From Oscillospiraceae bacterium (lineage in GTDB: Bacteria; Bacillota; Clostridia; Oscillospirales; Oscillospiraceae), in assembly GCA_022795735.1 (NCBI GenBank), contig JAAWHG010000001.1, positions 62,001-126,000 on the forward strand: a DNA stretch of 64,000 nucleotides. Direction: 5' to 3'. Below are positions 7,953 through 16,889 of this stretch, piece by piece; positions within the stretch are counted from its first letter, which is position 1; each line of letters opens with the position of its first letter. The translations under genes were made by a program, and so were the position numbers. The notes below the pieces were generated by a model. That model saw only the letters and a program-made list of their open reading frames with translations. It was not told the origin of the DNA and did not search any database.

Positions 7953-8462
7953 ATGAAACACCAGATCAGCCTTGTCTTCCAGGGGAACGCCGTCAAAAAG
8001 TTCATCCTGGGCCGTCATCTGCGCAGGTGCATCCGGGCCGTGCTGGAATCCGAAGGTGTAAACGTCCCCTGTGAAATCAATGTCATGGTAGCCGACGACG
8101 CAACCATCCGGGCCATCAACCGCCAGACCCGTGACATCGACCAGCCTACCGACGTGCTCTCCTTCCCCATGTTCGAATATACTCCCGAGGCCTTCCCTGC
8201 GGACGTGAGCGCCGACATTGACCCTGAGACCGGCTTGCTTCCATTGGGCGATATGGTGATCTCTCTGGAGCGGTGCAAAGCCCAGGCGGCAGATTATGGC
8301 CACAGCCTCAAGCGGGAATTGGGTTATCTAGCCATCCATTCCACCCTGCATCTGTTGGGCTACGACCACTTGGACGAGGGACCGATGAAGCGGCAAATGC
8401 GGGCCAGGGAGGAAAAAATTCTGGCCGACATCGTGCTTCCGAGACAGGAGGTACACGAATGA
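7953..8462 (+). CDS. ybeY: Endoribonuclease YbeY
   Basis: The 169-residue protein carries the YbeY zinc motif HSTLHLLGYDH near residues 128-138 (H-x3-H-x5-H) and the upstream TDVLSFP segment. YbeY takes part in 16S rRNA 3-prime end processing and ribosome quality control. AGAGG lies about 8 nt before the ATG, 4 nt after the phoH stop. The stop overlaps the era start by ATGA. The dgkA and cdd genes, often found between ybeY and era in Bacillus, are absent here. Confidence 0.95.
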   Translation: MKHQISLVFQGNAVKKFILGRHLRRCIRAVLESEGVNVPCEINVMVADDATIRAINRQTRDIDQPTDVLSFPMFEYTPEAFPADVSADIDPETGLLPLGDMVISLERCKAQAADYGHSLKRELGYLAIHSTLHLLGYDHLDEGPMKRQMRAREEKILADIVLPRQEVHE

Positions 8463-9355
8463 TTGAAAAAACAGCCATGATTACCATCGCGGGACGGCCC
8501 AACGTGGGCAAATCCACCCTGCTCAACCGCCTGGTGGGTGAAAAGGTCGCCATTGTCTCCAACAAGCCCCAGACCACCCGCAACCGCATCTGCGGTGTGG
8601 TGAATCAGGGCGAGACCCAATTTGTCTTCTTGGATACGCCGGGATTCCACCGCCCCCGTACCAAGCTGGGCGATTACATGGTCGGCGTGGTCCGTCAGTC
8701 GGTGGCAGATGTGGACGCGGTTCTGCTGCTGGTCGAGCCCATCGCCAGCATCGGGCCGCAGGAGCAGCAGCTAATCGAACAACTCAAGTCGGTGCAGGCC
8801 CCGGTGATCCTGGTGATTAACAAGATTGATTCGGTGGAAAAGGAAACGCTGCTGTCGGTCATGGCAGTTTACAGCCTGGCCTATCCCTTCACGGCAATTA
8901 TCCCCATCTCAGCTAAAACCGGCGATGGAGTGGACGAGCTGCTGACTGAGGCCGGACATTTCTCCCAGGAGGGCCCCCAGCTTTTCCCCGACGGCATGGT
9001 CACCGACCAACCTGAGCGGCAAGTCATCGCGGAAATTGTCCGGGAAAAGCTGCTCTGGTGCCTGGAAAAGGAAATCCCACATGGCACGGCGGTAGAACTG
9101 ACGAAATTTTCCGAGCGGGACGACGGTATCATTGAGGTGGACGCAACCATATACTGCGAAAAGGCCAGCCACAAAGGCATTATCATTGGCAAGCACGGCG
9201 CGATGCTCAAACGGATTGGCGAGCTGGCCCGGGTGGACTGTGAAAAATTCATGGGTGCGAAGATTTTCCTCCAAACCTGGGTCAAAGTTAAGGAAAGCTG
9301 GCGGGATAACCCCAACTTAATTCACAATTTTGGCTTTGACCTCAGAAAAGAATAG
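8459..9355 (+). CDS. era: GTPase Era
   Basis: The 298-residue protein has G1 GRPNVGKST at residues 11-19, the switch region TTRNRICG, G3 DTPGFH, G4 NKID and a C-terminal KH domain (KHGAMLKRIGELAR). Era binds the 3-prime end of 16S rRNA and aids 30S assembly. It ends the yqfC-era cluster, coupled to ybeY by a 4-nt overlap. Confidence 0.97.
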   Translation: MIEKTAMITIAGRPNVGKSTLLNRLVGEKVAIVSNKPQTTRNRICGVVNQGETQFVFLDTPGFHRPRTKLGDYMVGVVRQSVADVDAVLLLVEPIASIGPQEQQLIEQLKSVQAPVILVINKIDSVEKETLLSVMAVYSLAYPFTAIIPISAKTGDGVDELLTEAGHFSQEGPQLFPDGMVTDQPERQVIAEIVREKLLWCLEKEIPHGTAVELTKFSERDDGIIEVDATIYCEKASHKGIIIGKHGAMLKRIGELARVDCEKFMGAKIFLQTWVKVKESWRDNPNLIHNFGFDLRKE

Positions 9356-9406
9356 AAGAAGCGGACGTCGAAGGATTTCTCTTACCCTAACGTCTCCTCT
9401 TTAAAA

Positions 9407-9460
9407 AACCTTAGACAGCGCCGCACGCAGCCTCTTCTGTGTGCGGCGCTGTCTAAGGTT
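9407..9460. terminator. 20-bp hairpin after era
   Basis: A perfect 20-bp inverted repeat (9407-9426 with 9441-9460, 14-nt loop) lies 51 nt after the era stop. On the plus strand the following U tract is weak (TTTGAATATATT); on the minus strand it is followed by TTTT at 9403-9406. It probably ends era transcription and insulates the downstream promoter. Confidence 0.7.
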
Positions 9461-9468
9461 TGAATATA

Positions 9469-9497
9469 TTGACAAAATAATTTTGCTGCCGTATAAT
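9469..9497 (+). promoter_or_regulatory. Consensus sigma-A promoter of the ABC importer operon
   Basis: TTGACA (9469-9474), a 17-nt spacer and TATAAT (9492-9497) form a perfect consensus promoter about 65 nt before the transporter ATPase start. No obvious operator palindrome overlaps it. Confidence 0.9.
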
Positions 9498-9563
9498 AAA
9501 AAAACAAAGCGCATAGTCCATAAAAATTATGCGAATCTAAATGAAAAGAGGGGGGAAAACGGC

Positions 9564-11081
9564 ATGAGCGACATAAAAATGCGCGTTACCGGAATTGAAA
9601 AATCATTTCCAGGTGTAAAAGCGCTGAGCGGGATTGATTTTGCCGTGCGAAAAGGGACTGTCCATGCGCTCTGCGGTGAAAACGGCGCTGGAAAATCCAC
9701 GCTGATGAAAATCATCATGGGATTGTATCAGGCGGACAAGGGACAGATCTTTCTGGATGAAAAGCCCGTCACAATCCGGAACCCGATTCAGGCCAGAGAG
9801 CACGGAATCTCTATGATTGCCCAGGAACTCAATTACGTGCCCGAGCTGTCGGTGGAAGAAAACCTGTTTCTCGGACGGCTGCCGGTCAACAAGTTTGGCA
9901 AGGTTCAGTGGAAAAAAGTGCGGGAAGATGCAATTGCCTTTTTAAAGGAGGAAAATCTGCCTTACCGGCCTGACCAGAAGCTGAAAACTCTGACAGTCTC
10001 TGATATTCAGATGTTGGAAATCATCAAGGCTGTTACCAACAACGCAGAGATCGTAATTATGGACGAGCCCACCTCCTCCATCTCGGATAAGGAGGTCCGG
10101 CAGCTTTTTGCCAAGATTGCCGAGCTGAAGGCCCGCGGCGTCGCCATCATCTACATATCTCACAAAATGGATGAGGTTTTCCAGATTGCCGACGATATTA
10201 CCGTCCTGCGCGACGGCGCGGTAGTCTCATCCGACAGGGCTGCGGACCTGGATTTGGACACTGTCATCTCCCGTATGGTGGGCAGAAAGATCTCCAACGT
10301 CTACCCCAAAGAAGCCGTCCCCATCGGGGAAACAGCTCTGGAGGTCAACGGCTTCGCACAGGACAATCTGTTTGAGGACATCAATTTCTACGCCAAAAAG
10401 GGCGAAATTGTAGGCTTTGCAGGCCTTGTTGGCGCGGGCCGCACCGAAGTCATGCGTGCTGTCTTTGGTCTGGACCCCCACCGCCAAGGACAGGTGAAGA
10501 TCAACGGAAAGGAAATCCACGCCAAAAGCGCCGCAGACAGCATTGCGAACGGTATGATTCTGCTCTCCGAAAGCAGGCGCGAAGACGGCATCATCCCGGT
10601 TCGGAGCGTTGCGGAGAACGCCACCCTCGCCGCCCTCAAGAACTATATCTATGGCGGTTACACCCACAAGGCAAAGGAACGGGCTGACGTGACCGAAATG
10701 TTCGAAAAAATGCAGGTCTCGACCCCATCCTATGAGACGGAGATTTCCAAGCTCTCGGGCGGCAACCAGCAGAAAGTGCTGCTGGCCAGATGGATGTTGT
10801 GCAGCCCCGACGTCATGATTCTGGACGAGCCTACGCGCGGCATTGACGTGGGCGCCAAGTTTGAGATTTATAAGTTGATGACCGACATCGTGAAGGAGGG
10901 AAAGTCCATCGTCATGGTTTCCTCTGAGCTCCCAGAGCTTCTCGGGATGTGCGACCGTATCTATATCATGTGCCAGGGCCGGATCACCGGCTGCATCGGG
11001 CCGGATTCGTTCTCCCAGGAGACCATCATGCGTTATGCAACGGGACTCATGGACCATAATCTGGAAGGAGAATCGCTGTGA
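9564..11081 (+). CDS. Sugar ABC transporter, tandem ATPase subunit (RbsA/MglA type)
   Basis: The 505-residue protein contains two ABC ATPase halves. The first has Walker A GENGAGKSTLM near residue 39 and Walker B IVIMDEPTSS, with a degenerate signature (LTVSDIQMLE). The second has the RbsA-type altered Walker A GLVGAGRTEVMRAV, a standard signature LSGGNQQK near residue 397 and Walker B MILDEPTRGIDVG. This is the layout of monosaccharide importers of the ribose, galactose and xylose class. The start at 9564 has GAGGGG upstream; the open frame extends further but across the promoter. It overlaps the permease gene by 4 nt. The substrate is not determinable; the linked dehydrogenase points to a polyol or pentose. 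Confidence 0.95.
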   Translation: MSDIKMRVTGIEKSFPGVKALSGIDFAVRKGTVHALCGENGAGKSTLMKIIMGLYQADKGQIFLDEKPVTIRNPIQAREHGISMIAQELNYVPELSVEENLFLGRLPVNKFGKVQWKKVREDAIAFLKEENLPYRPDQKLKTLTVSDIQMLEIIKAVTNNAEIVIMDEPTSSISDKEVRQLFAKIAELKARGVAIIYISHKMDEVFQIADDITVLRDGAVVSSDRAADLDLDTVISRMVGRKISNVYPKEAVPIGETALEVNGFAQDNLFEDINFYAKKGEIVGFAGLVGAGRTEVMRAVFGLDPHRQGQVKINGKEIHAKSAADSIANGMILLSESRREDGIIPVRSVAENATLAALKNYIYGGYTHKAKERADVTEMFEKMQVSTPSYETEISKLSGGNQQKVLLARWMLCSPDVMILDEPTRGIDVGAKFEIYKLMTDIVKEGKSIVMVSSELPELLGMCDRIYIMCQGRITGCIGPDSFSQETIMRYATGLMDHNLEGESL

Positions 11082-12058
11082 AAACAAAACGTTCGTTTGA
11101 TTTCCAAAAGTACAGCATTTATATTGTCTTGGTTGTGCTGTTTATCGCCTGTAGTTTAATCAGTCCCTACTTTCTGCAAAAGAACAACCTCGTCAATGTC
11201 AGCCGTCAGCTCTGCGTCGGCATCCTGATCGCCTACGGCGAAATGCTGTTGATTATCAACGGCCACCTGGATTTGTCGGTCGGCTCGGTGCTGGCCCTGT
11301 CAGGCGTCCTGTCGGTTTCTCTGTTCAAGAGCACCAACTCCATGGCGCTGGCCATTGTGGTCGCTCTTGCGGTCGGTGTGGCCTGTAATCTCATCAACGG
11401 TCTCTTTGTGGCCCGGTTCAATGTACCCGCATTCATCGCTACCCTGGGTATGCAACAGATTGCCCGCGGCATCGCGCTGTATTACACCGGGGGCAAGAAT
11501 ATCCTGCAAATCAGGAATTATGTGAATATCGGTCAGGGCATGGTAGGACCCATTCCGGTTCCGGTGATTATCGTTATATTTGTGACGGTTATAATCTGGT
11601 ATATTGTCAATCACACCCGGTATGGCCGCGCCATCTATGCCATTGGCGGAAGCCGCAGCGCGGCGGAGGCCAGCGGCATCAATGCCCGCAAAACCATTTA
11701 TACCTCTTACATCATCAACGGCATTCTGGCCGGTCTGGCCGGTGTGATTTTCATGGCCAGAAACAATTCCGGTCTTCCCAACGGCGCGGTAGGCTACGAG
11801 ATGACCGGCCTTACGGCTGCAATTGTCGGCGGCACCTCTTTCTCCGGCGGAATTGGAACTGTCAGCGGCACGGTGGCCGGCGCGTTCATCATTGGTTTTT
11901 TGGAGAACGTCATGAACTTACTCGGCGTCAACGCGCATATCCAGTCCATCATTGAGGGCGCCATTATTGTGTTGGCCGTCTGCTTCGACGTGGTTAGCAA
12001 ATCCAAAAAGACAACAAAAGTGATTTTAGCGAAGGACGCCGCCAAGAAGGAAGCATAA
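11078..12058 (+). CDS. Sugar ABC transporter permease (RbsC type)
   Basis: The 326-residue membrane protein shows the RbsC family pattern: NGHLDLSVGSVLALSG early, FNVPAFIATLGM, the cytoplasmic loop YAIGGSRSAAEASGINARK that couples to the ATPase, and GGTSFSGGIGTVSGTVAGA. About 8 to 10 membrane spans are apparent. It starts with GTG overlapping the ATPase stop by 4 nt. One permease gene implies a homodimer in the membrane, as in ribose importers. Confidence 0.94.
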   Translation: MKTKRSFDFQKYSIYIVLVVLFIACSLISPYFLQKNNLVNVSRQLCVGILIAYGEMLLIINGHLDLSVGSVLALSGVLSVSLFKSTNSMALAIVVALAVGVACNLINGLFVARFNVPAFIATLGMQQIARGIALYYTGGKNILQIRNYVNIGQGMVGPIPVPVIIVIFVTVIIWYIVNHTRYGRAIYAIGGSRSAAEASGINARKTIYTSYIINGILAGLAGVIFMARNNSGLPNGAVGYEMTGLTAAIVGGTSFSGGIGTVSGTVAGAFIIGFLENVMNLLGVNAHIQSIIEGAIIVLAVCFDVVSKSKKTTKVILAKDAAKKEA

Positions 12059-12287
12059 CCTGCAAATTGTCTGGTCAATTCGTACCTCTTGTGTGCGATG
12101 CGATAGGGGCGGACCTCCCCAGACCGAATCTCCCATACCGTAGTTGTTCCCATCCCCTCGTATGCTGCCGCCGGAGTTCGGACTGCGCCGTAAGCGGGCC
12201 ATACGTGGAGCCCTCGCTTCTCCTGCGGAACGGGGGATAGATCAAAAGGGTCCAATCACCTATATTAATAAGGAGGATTTATCATTC

Positions 12288-13418
12288 ATGAAGATCAAAA
12301 AGTTTCTTGCACTTGGGCTTGCCTTGCTGATGCTTTTCTCACTGGCAGCTTGTAACAGCACCGAAAAAACAGCCGAGCCCGCACCCGCCGCAACTCCCGA
12401 CTCAACACCCGCGCCTGACGCAACCCCCGACACGGATGCCGCTCCTGATTCCGCACCCGCCGCTGAAGAAACCTATCAGGTCTGCTTTGTGGCCCGTGCC
12501 AGCGCCGATACCTTCGCCGCATGGCTCACCTCTGAAATGCAGAAAAACGCCGCCGCTTACGATGAGATCGAACTGACCTGCGTCAGCGGCGAGGCCGACG
12601 ACAACACCGAGAACGGCCTGCTGGAGGACTGCATCACCAAGGGTTACGATCTGGTCATTGTGCAGTCCAACAACAACGCCGCTCAGGCACCCTATGTTCA
12701 GCAGTTGGTCGATGCCGGTATTCCCGTCATCACCACCAACCCCACCACCCACCAGGGGGATCTGGACGGCAGTGACGACACCTCCGTCATGGCCGGCACC
12801 GGCACCGTGGACGCCGACCCTGTCGAGCAGGCTGCCGTGGGTGCGCGCAGAGCCGTTGAGGAAGTGCCCGAAAACGCCAATGTAGTCGTCCTGCGCGGCC
12901 CCTCCGGCAACTACCATGCCGAAAAGCGCCGTGAGGCTTGGGACACCTATTTCTTTGCGGAGCGCCCCGACGTCAACATTCTCTACGAAGATTACGCCAA
13001 CTGGAACAACGACGAAGCCATGGCTCTGATGGAGACCTGGGTTCAGTCCGGCACCCACATCGATGCCATCATCTCCATGAACGACAACATGGCTGCCGGC
13101 GCGATTGAGGCGGTCCGCAACGACACCGACTATGTCGCCGCCGACGGAACGACCAGCTTCTTCGCTTACGGCGTTGACGGCACCGCACAGGGTTGCCTCC
13201 TGATCCGGGAAGGCCTGCTCACCTGCACCGCCTTGCAGGCTGCCTCCGATATCGCGAAAATGAACATGGATTACGCCGCCAAGGTCCTCAAGGGTGAAAT
13301 TGCCATCACCGATGTCAACGACTATGTTGACGCACCCGAAATCAACGCGGAGAATGTCGATCAGTACATCCAAATGTACATTGAAAACGGCGAACTCACC
13401 GAGGCCGACCTCCAGTAA
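12288..13418 (+). CDS. Sugar-binding lipoprotein of the ABC importer
   Basis: The 376-residue protein has a lipoprotein signal (MKIKKFLALGLALLMLFSLA then AC), with Cys near residue 22, and a Pro/Ala/Asp-rich linker to about residue 60. A periplasmic-binding-protein family 2 domain follows (VCFVARASADTF, DLVIVQSNNNAAQA, FAYGVDGTAQG). In this family the protein presents a monosaccharide or polyol to the membrane permease. AAGGAGG lies 11 nt before the ATG. It is third in the operon after a 229-nt gap, unlike many such operons where the binding protein comes first. Confidence 0.93.
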   Translation: MKIKKFLALGLALLMLFSLAACNSTEKTAEPAPAATPDSTPAPDATPDTDAAPDSAPAAEETYQVCFVARASADTFAAWLTSEMQKNAAAYDEIELTCVSGEADDNTENGLLEDCITKGYDLVIVQSNNNAAQAPYVQQLVDAGIPVITTNPTTHQGDLDGSDDTSVMAGTGTVDADPVEQAAVGARRAVEEVPENANVVVLRGPSGNYHAEKRREAWDTYFFAERPDVNILYEDYANWNNDEAMALMETWVQSGTHIDAIISMNDNMAAGAIEAVRNDTDYVAADGTTSFFAYGVDGTAQGCLLIREGLLTCTALQAASDIAKMNMDYAAKVLKGEIAITDVNDYVDAPEINAENVDQYIQMYIENGELTEADLQ

Positions 13419-13440
13419 TTCCTTCGGCAGTCCAAAACTC

Positions 13441-13472
13441 TGTGCCCGGCAAGCCTGTGCCTGCCGGGCACA
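13441..13472 (+). terminator. GC-rich hairpin between binding protein and dehydrogenase
   Basis: An 11-bp inverted repeat, TGTGCCCGGCA (13441-13451) with its complement at 13462-13472, lies 22 nt after the binding-protein stop. There is only a short T tract (CTTTAG). It may be a partial terminator or an RNA stabiliser that keeps binding-protein mRNA more abundant than the dehydrogenase message. Confidence 0.5.
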
Positions 13473-13492
13473 CTTTAGAAAGGATGAATACG

Positions 13493-14542
13493 ATGGCTAT
13501 GCAAAAGGCCGCCTTTATGCGCGGCGTTGACAATATGATTATCAAAGAAATTCCCATTCCGGAGCCAGAAGCAGACCAAGTATTGGTTCAGCTGGAGTAT
13601 GTCGGCATCTGCGGCTCAGATGTGCACTACTATCACAGTGGGCGCTGCGGATCTTATGTGGTAGACCAGTCACAGGATTATATGCTCGGTCATGAGTGCG
13701 CCGGTACTGTGGTCAAAGCTGGTAAGGACGTGAAGCATCTGGCCGTAGGTGACCGGGTCGCGCTGGAGCCGGGCGTTACCTGTGGGAAATGCGAGTTCTG
13801 CAAAACCGGACGCTATAACCTCTGCCCCGACGTGGTCTTTCTGGCCACTCCCCCGGTGCAGGGCTGCTACGAGGAATACATCGCCTATCCCGAAAATATG
13901 TGCTTCAAACTGCCCGACAACGTTTCCACAAAGGAAGGCTGTCTGATCGAGCCCCTATCCGTTGGCTTCCACGCGGCCAATCAGGCCGATGTGAAGGTCG
14001 GCGATACCGTGGTCATTCTCGGAGCGGGCTGCATTGGTCTCGTCACCCTTCTCAGCGCAAAGGCGCATGGAGCGGGATGTATTATCGTCAGCGACCTGGA
14101 AGACGCCCGCCTGAATAAAGCCAAGGAATTGGGTGCAACCCATGCGCTTAATGGGAAGAATTGCGACGTTTTGGCGGAAATCAAAGCGCTTACCGGCGGA
14201 AGGGGCGCGGACGTGGTTTTTGAGTGTGCGGGATCGCCCTTTACCATTGCCCAGACCCCCTCTATCGTAGCCCGGGGCGGTACCATCTGCCTGGTCGGCC
14301 TGTCCGCACAGGAGGAAATCAATTACAACTTTGCGCAGATTATGGATAAGGAAGCCACAATCAAGTCGGTTTTCCGTTACCGCAACATCTATCCCAAAGC
14401 GATTGCAGCCGTAGCCAGCGGAAGCATCCAGCTGGACGGAATCGCCACCCACGAATACGATCTTGACCACATCAAAGAAGGATTCGACGAGGTTGTGCGT
14501 GGCAGGAGCGACTTGGTCAAAGCAGTAATCAAAATTCGCTGA
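13493..14542 (+). CDS. Zinc-dependent polyol dehydrogenase (sorbitol/xylitol dehydrogenase family)
   Basis: The 349-residue medium-chain dehydrogenase has the catalytic zinc ligands of the sorbitol dehydrogenase group: Cys in GICGSDVHYY, His-Glu in LGHECAG and Glu in LIEPLSVGFHA. The structural zinc loop CGKCEFCKTGRYNLC is intact, and the Rossmann motif is GAGCIGLV. FRYRNIYPKA near the end is also typical of this group. It would oxidise a polyol to a ketose with NAD. The ATG at 13493 is chosen since AAAGGA lies 7 to 8 nt before it; an ATG at 13484 overlaps that site. Its position after a sugar importer suggests oxidation of the imported substrate. Confidence 0.9.
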   Translation: MAMQKAAFMRGVDNMIIKEIPIPEPEADQVLVQLEYVGICGSDVHYYHSGRCGSYVVDQSQDYMLGHECAGTVVKAGKDVKHLAVGDRVALEPGVTCGKCEFCKTGRYNLCPDVVFLATPPVQGCYEEYIAYPENMCFKLPDNVSTKEGCLIEPLSVGFHAANQADVKVGDTVVILGAGCIGLVTLLSAKAHGAGCIIVSDLEDARLNKAKELGATHALNGKNCDVLAEIKALTGGRGADVVFECAGSPFTIAQTPSIVARGGTICLVGLSAQEEINYNFAQIMDKEATIKSVFRYRNIYPKAIAAVASGSIQLDGIATHEYDLDHIKEGFDEVVRGRSDLVKAVIKIR

Positions 14543-14593
14543 GCCCGTTTCCGTTTGCTGTGGGCGCAAAGCGTTTACTTTGTCCACAGCTTG

Positions 14594-14634
14594 AGAGTGG
14601 GCGCTGCAGGATTTTATCCCGCAACGCCCACTCT
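14594..14634. terminator. Imperfect hairpin between convergent dehydrogenase and lipoprotein genes
   Basis: AGAGTGGGCG (14594-14603) pairs with CGCCCACTCT (14625-14634), and the inner part pairs with a few mismatches. It lies between two convergent stop codons. Flanking U tracts are weak on both strands, so bidirectional termination is likely but not certain. Confidence 0.6.
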
Positions 14635-14654
14635 TCCGCTATACACACAAATTT

Positions 14655-16835
14655 CTAATCCGTCTCTTCCGCGAGATAATTCCGGATGATATAGTAGGAC
14701 TCCCGAAGTCTTTCCTCCGTCTCGGCGTACTCCCAGTTATTCCAGGTAAAAGCGGCGCTCCCCTGGTCACCGTCGGGTGTGACAAGACCGATGGCAATTT
14801 CATCAATGAACACCCCGCCCAGCTCGCCGGTTTCCGCAAAGTCCCCTTGAATCTCTTTACGAGACGGGTCCCGGAAGCCAAGGAGCTGCCACGGGATTCT
14901 GGCTTCGAAGACACCCCCTTTATAGCAGAAGTCAGCCAGGGAATCATAGCTGCTGCTCTCCTTGTCGGATATTCCATATCGAAGCAGCCCGGTTTCCCGC
15001 CTCTGTACCGGTATGGTCTTGTCGGAATAGGGCAAATACATCGCACGATCCAGAATTAAATAGATCGGGACAAATTTGTCCTCGCTCGCCGCAATCGCCT
15101 CTGAAACAAAAGGATCTTGCTCTCCGAACAAATAATGGTAAATGTCAGAAAACTCATGCACCAGGATGCGCGTCTCATCCTTCCCGTTGATCGACAGAAT
15201 AAAGTCTGCCGCGCGGCTCAGCGGCATTCCTTGAAATACCTCGCCGCCATGCGCCGGGGATATATCAAAGTACAGCTGATTTCCGGGCCCGTCAAAATCC
15301 GCGTTCTCATCTTTGACCATCAAATAAAAATAGGTGCTGTCCGTTTTTGCATAAACCTTCGCGCCGTTCTCGCATTCGAGCATCAGTTCATTGTCGGTCC
15401 ATTCCTCCGCTCTGCCATCAATTACAGGGGTGGGTCCGTTTTCAACCGAGACAAATTCCATCAGACCAAAATGCTGCTCACAGGTCTGTACGTCGCACCA
15501 AAACGGACGCCGCTCTTCATTATTATATTCCATGGTATTCCAAGTTCGTTTAAACCATTCATCCTGCCAGATAAACAGCAACGCTCCGGCATACCCCGTT
15601 TCTCGGATATCTTGGAACATATCAACCAGCTTTTCGCCCTGCTCCACCTCTGTCAAACCGCCTTGATTAAATTCGGTGAGCGGGTTTCTGTGCGTGATGC
15701 CGCGGCTGACCGGCAGGCCAAACTCCGCCACCAGAACGGGGCAGGTATGATATTGAATCAGGTCCTCTAAATAGGCACGATATGTGTTGATATTCCCCTC
15801 TTTATCCACATAATTTTTGTATTTTTCATCTTCAAACATAAAGTTGGGGTAATACGAATAAATATGGTAGCTGGCAAATAATCCAGGCTTGAACTTTTCA
15901 CCTTCCCGGAGGTCCTCGACATTCAGGGACACCTTGTCTTCCATTTCAAAGAGCGGCTCGTCTGGATGGCTCATCACGTCGGCGGAGGGCCAGTTGGTAA
16001 AGCTCACCATCCGTTGGGTTCGGTAGGACCGGTCCTCATAGGAGAGCGCGTAGTCGCCTAATTCGCACCAGAATGTTTCAAACGGCTGTACATTTTCGCA
16101 GGTCAGGTATTCCCCGTCGTAGCTTGTCTTGTCCGGATTGTTTTCATTGGTGGCCGTGACCATATCCGCGTCCGGCTCAATGCCCATAATCCAGCCCGCG
16201 ACATAGTTGGAAATATCTCGGGTATAGACGCCGCTGGCATGACCCGTTCTCGGCTGTATATTCGCGTTGCCATGAAAAATATCTATCAGGTCTTTTATAT
16301 CCCGTTTCGCTTCGTCCAACGTCATATAGGCGTCTCCGTGTTCCGCAAGGATTGTCTCATCCAGCCAGCAGCCCTGAAAGAGGTAGAGCTTTTTTTCGTG
16401 CGACCGGTTGTAGATATAAAAGGCATCATAGAAGTCGGGAGAAAGCACCGTGTAAATTCGAATACTGTTGGCGTTCATAGCGGCAATCTCTTCCAGCCAT
16501 TTCAGATACTCCTCCCTGGAAATGCTCATTTCACCGGGAAATCCGTTTGGCTTTCCGCTTCCAATGTTGACCCCCACTGCGTAAAACTTTTCAAATTCGC
16601 TGCCGTTGTAGCGTTCGAAGTATTTTCCCGCTGTGCGGAACCCATAGGAAACCCCGCCCTCCTCATACATCGGCTGAGGCACGACGTCGTCCATCACCGT
16701 CAGCGCGGTTGATTTTGCGGACTCGCCGGCGGGCGGCTTTTTTTCGATCTCACCTTGGACATCAATCCTGGCGCAGGATGAAAATCCCACAAGCATAGCT
16801 GCTGCCAGCAGCAGCGGTACAAGCTTTTTTTTCAC
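14655..16835 (-). CDS. Glycoside-hydrolase-like lipoprotein with C-terminal carbohydrate-binding-like domain
   Basis: The protein (about 726 residues) begins with a lipoprotein signal, VKKKLVPLLLAAAMLVGFSS then Cys. The middle reads as a clan-A type TIM barrel: FYAVGVNIGSGKPNGFPG, NANSIRIYTVLSPDFY, GWIMGIEPDADM (possible acid Glu) and CPVLVAEFGLPVSRG (possible nucleophile Glu). After about residue 470 a segment PVIDGRAEEWTDNE ... YAKTDSTYFYLMVKDE resembles CBM9-like domains. Both activity and substrate are inferred. The GTG at 16835 is chosen over the ATG at 16850 because GGGGGA lies 7 nt before it. It is convergent with the polyol operon and has no same-strand partner close by. Confidence 0.75.
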   Translation of the reverse strand: MKKKLVPLLLAAAMLVGFSSCARIDVQGEIEKKPPAGESAKSTALTVMDDVVPQPMYEEGGVSYGFRTAGKYFERYNGSEFEKFYAVGVNIGSGKPNGFPGEMSISREEYLKWLEEIAAMNANSIRIYTVLSPDFYDAFYIYNRSHEKKLYLFQGCWLDETILAEHGDAYMTLDEAKRDIKDLIDIFHGNANIQPRTGHASGVYTRDISNYVAGWIMGIEPDADMVTATNENNPDKTSYDGEYLTCENVQPFETFWCELGDYALSYEDRSYRTQRMVSFTNWPSADVMSHPDEPLFEMEDKVSLNVEDLREGEKFKPGLFASYHIYSYYPNFMFEDEKYKNYVDKEGNINTYRAYLEDLIQYHTCPVLVAEFGLPVSRGITHRNPLTEFNQGGLTEVEQGEKLVDMFQDIRETGYAGALLFIWQDEWFKRTWNTMEYNNEERRPFWCDVQTCEQHFGLMEFVSVENGPTPVIDGRAEEWTDNELMLECENGAKVYAKTDSTYFYLMVKDENADFDGPGNQLYFDISPAHGGEVFQGMPLSRAADFILSINGKDETRILVHEFSDIYHYLFGEQDPFVSEAIAASEDKFVPIYLILDRAMYLPYSDKTIPVQRRETGLLRYGISDKESSSYDSLADFCYKGGVFEARIPWQLLGFRDPSRKEIQGDFAETGELGGVFIDEIAIGLVTPDGDQGSAAFTWNNWEYAETEERLRESYYIIRNYLAEETD

Positions 16836-16889
16836 TATAGATTCCCCCATTTCTTCTATTACTCTTTGCCGGCCGTCCGTCTCCCCTGC

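Noticed and set aside
12059-12287. Possible riboswitch or small RNA between permease and binding-protein genes
   Set aside because: No known riboswitch core and no clear promoter or terminator seen; kept only as an unexplained gap.
12402-13373. Long minus-strand open frame opposite the sugar-binding lipoprotein
   Set aside because: Gly/Val-rich composition typical of a shadow frame; the plus-strand gene has signal peptide, ribosome site and family motifs.
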